Assembly: GCA_905198125.1 (NCBI GenBank)
Contig: CAJKBH010000011.1
Coordinates: 23,755-87,754, forward strand
Source: an uncultured Porphyromonadaceae bacterium
Lineage (GTDB): Bacteria > Bacteroidota > Bacteroidia > Bacteroidales > Muribaculaceae
Direction: 5' to 3'
DNA length: 64,000 bases
The notes beneath the pieces were generated by a model. That model was not told where the DNA came from. It made no database searches and saw only the letters and a list, made by a program, of their open reading frames with translations. Positions within the stretch are counted from its first letter, which is position 1. Every line of letters begins with the position of its first letter. Made by a program: the position numbers and the translations under genes. This document shows positions 62,931 through 64,000 of this stretch, one piece after another.

Positions 62931-62944
62931 TTTCATGCATGAAA
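62931..62944. promoter_or_regulatory. 14-bp palindrome upstream of the threonine dehydrogenase gene
   Basis: TTTCATGCATGAAA is a perfect palindrome located 32 nt before the start codon on the minus strand, in the leader region and downstream of a TATTTTTG -7 candidate (plus 62964-62971). It may be an operator for the divergent pair. Confidence 0.4.
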
Positions 62945-63009
62945 CCCCTCGCGGATTTCACAATGCAAAAATAATCAAAAAAAATTAGATACAATCAAAA
63001 AATATTTAG

Positions 63010-63017
63010 TAATTTTG
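63010..63017 (+). promoter_or_regulatory. -7 element of kbl
   Basis: TAATTTTG at 63010-63017, 66 nt before the kbl ATG. No clean -33 box is visible upstream in the A-rich stretch. Confidence 0.5.
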
Positions 63018-63083
63018 AAAGTGCACTGCGAATCAACGGCGCGGCGCAGAACAACAAGAACCAAACAACCAAATACTGATATC

Positions 63084-64000
63084 ATGTACACAGGATTCAA
63101 GAAGCATCTTGAGCAGGAGCTTGCCGGCATCAAAGAGGCAGGTCTCTACAAGAACGAGCGGATCATCGTGACTCCGCAGAGCAGTGACATTGAAGTCGAG
63201 ACAGCCGAAGGCAAGGGAGAAGTGCTGAACTTCTGCGCCAACAACTACCTGGGTCTGTCGGATAACAGCCGTCTGATAGAGGCTGCGAAAAAGGCGATGG
63301 ACGCCCGCGGCTACGGCATGAGCTCCGTACGCTTTATCTGCGGCACGCAGGACCTTCACAAGGAGCTTGAGGCTGCTATCAGCCGTTACTTCAAGACCGA
63401 GGACACCATACTGTATGCGGCATGTTTCGATGCCAACGGCGGTCTGTTCGAACCGTTGTTCACCGAGGAGGACGCCATCATCAGCGACGCGCTGAACCAC
63501 GCCTCCATCATCGACGGCGTACGTCTGTGCAAGGCCAAGCGTTTCCGCTACAAGAACGCCGACATGGCCGACCTGGAACGCTGCCTGCAGGAGGCTCAGA
63601 GCTGCCGCTACCGCATCATTGCCACCGATGGTGTGTTCTCGATGGACGGTAACGTGGCTCCGATGGACAAGATATGCGAACTGGCCGAGAAATACGATGC
63701 ATTGGTGATGGTTGACGAAAGCCATTCGGCCGGCGTTGTCGGCAAGCGTGGCCGCGGCGTGGCCGAGAAATTCGACGCATACGGCAAGATCGACATCTTC
63801 ACCGGCACGTTGGGCAAGTCGTTCGGCGGTGCCATGGGTGGATTCACCACGGGTCCGAAGGAGATCATAGACATGCTGCGCCAGCGTTCGCGTCCCTATC
63901 TGTTCTCCAACTCGGTGGCTCCGGCAATTGTGGGCGCCAGTCTGGAGATGTTCAGGATGCTGGATGAGAGTGACGAACTGCACGACCGTCTGATGGGCAA
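63084..64000 (+). CDS. kbl: Glycine C-acetyltransferase (2-amino-3-ketobutyrate CoA ligase), partial
   Basis: Kbl cleaves 2-amino-3-ketobutyrate with CoA to glycine and acetyl-CoA; PLP-dependent. The reading frame begins at ATG 63084 (MYTGFKKHLEQEL) and is still open at the right edge, giving 305 codons of about 395. Motifs: NFCANNYLGLSDN, GYGMSSVRFICGTQDLHKELE, VMVDESHSAGVVGKRGRG and the PLP Lys in FTGTLGKSFGGAMGGF. The divergent threonine dehydrogenase provides the substrate. Confidence 0.95.
   Translation, partial: MYTGFKKHLEQELAGIKEAGLYKNERIIVTPQSSDIEVETAEGKGEVLNFCANNYLGLSDNSRLIEAAKKAMDARGYGMSSVRFICGTQDLHKELEAAISRYFKTEDTILYAACFDANGGLFEPLFTEEDAIISDALNHASIIDGVRLCKAKRFRYKNADMADLERCLQEAQSCRYRIIATDGVFSMDGNVAPMDKICELAEKYDALVMVDESHSAGVVGKRGRGVAEKFDAYGKIDIFTGTLGKSFGGAMGGFTTGPKEIIDMLRQRSRPYLFSNSVAPAIVGASLEMFRMLDESDELHDRLMG

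Noticed and set aside
63033..63983. A 316-codon minus-strand frame at the right edge
   Set aside because: It is the complement of kbl, which has PLP-enzyme motifs on the plus strand.

Overview
The window looks like chromosomal DNA of a gut Bacteroidales bacterium, most likely a Muribaculaceae relative. Basis: moderate-to-high GC genes, Bacteroidetes-type promoters (TTTG, about 19-20 nt, TAnnTTTG) at many gene starts, SusC/SusD pairs, fimbrillin-family lipoproteins, a C10 peptidase with a type IX-like tail, and pyruvate:ferredoxin oxidoreductase. The genus is inference; no rRNA gene is present.

Layout. 1-3,100: AT-richer accessory DNA with a truncated gene end, a secreted protein with an HExxH motif, a RelE-toxin relic, an AlkZ-related protein and an intact RelE-type toxin-antitoxin pair. 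3,100-5,500: a membrane protein, an initiator tRNA and a MntA/HepT module. 5,500-19,800: housekeeping genes: a RluA-type pseudouridine synthase, then a run TetR-fabG-ispD-recG-DEAD helicase, nifJ, a SIMPL protein, pheS, nth and a DUF4143 ATPase. 19,900-42,000: a large glycan-use locus. Its minus-strand arm has two fimbrillin lipoproteins, an ECF sigma factor, a FecR anti-sigma factor and a GH3 enzyme. Its plus-strand arm has SusC with an STN signalling domain, SusD, a GH30 lipoprotein, an unrecognised 822-residue lipoprotein, a small secreted protein, a GH36 alpha-galactosidase, and a GH97 enzyme fused to an endonuclease/exonuclease/phosphatase (EEP) domain. 42,000-47,300: a DoxX-like protein, an acyl-CoA synthetase, a TlpA-like protein, a CyuA-type desulfidase and thymidine kinase. 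47,300-49,000: an AbiEi/AbiEii module under a 27-bp perfect inverted repeat. 49,100-52,000: hexuronate transporter and uronate isomerase. 52,100-58,950: tRNA-Leu and a TetR-TolC-MFP-RND efflux operon ending in a small PII-like gene. 59,000-64,000: a secreted C10 cysteine peptidase, then divergent threonine dehydrogenase and kbl (cut by the window edge), a threonine-to-glycine pathway.

How the genes work together. In the glycan locus, SusC carries the STN domain that talks to FecR-type anti-sigma factors, and sigma, FecR and GH3 are joined by one- to four-base overlaps. This fits a trans-envelope switch: glycan capture by SusC/D releases the sigma factor. Enzymes with beta-glycosidase (GH3, GH30), alpha-galactosidase (GH36) and SusB-like alpha-glucosidase (GH97) signatures then act together, with the EEP domain possibly cutting a phosphodiester. 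The most unusual items are the GH97-EEP fusion, the 822-residue lipoprotein, a triple 28-29 bp repeat that runs into the SusC start codon, the AbiE operator, and a recurring intergenic palindrome built around GGACACCGCC.
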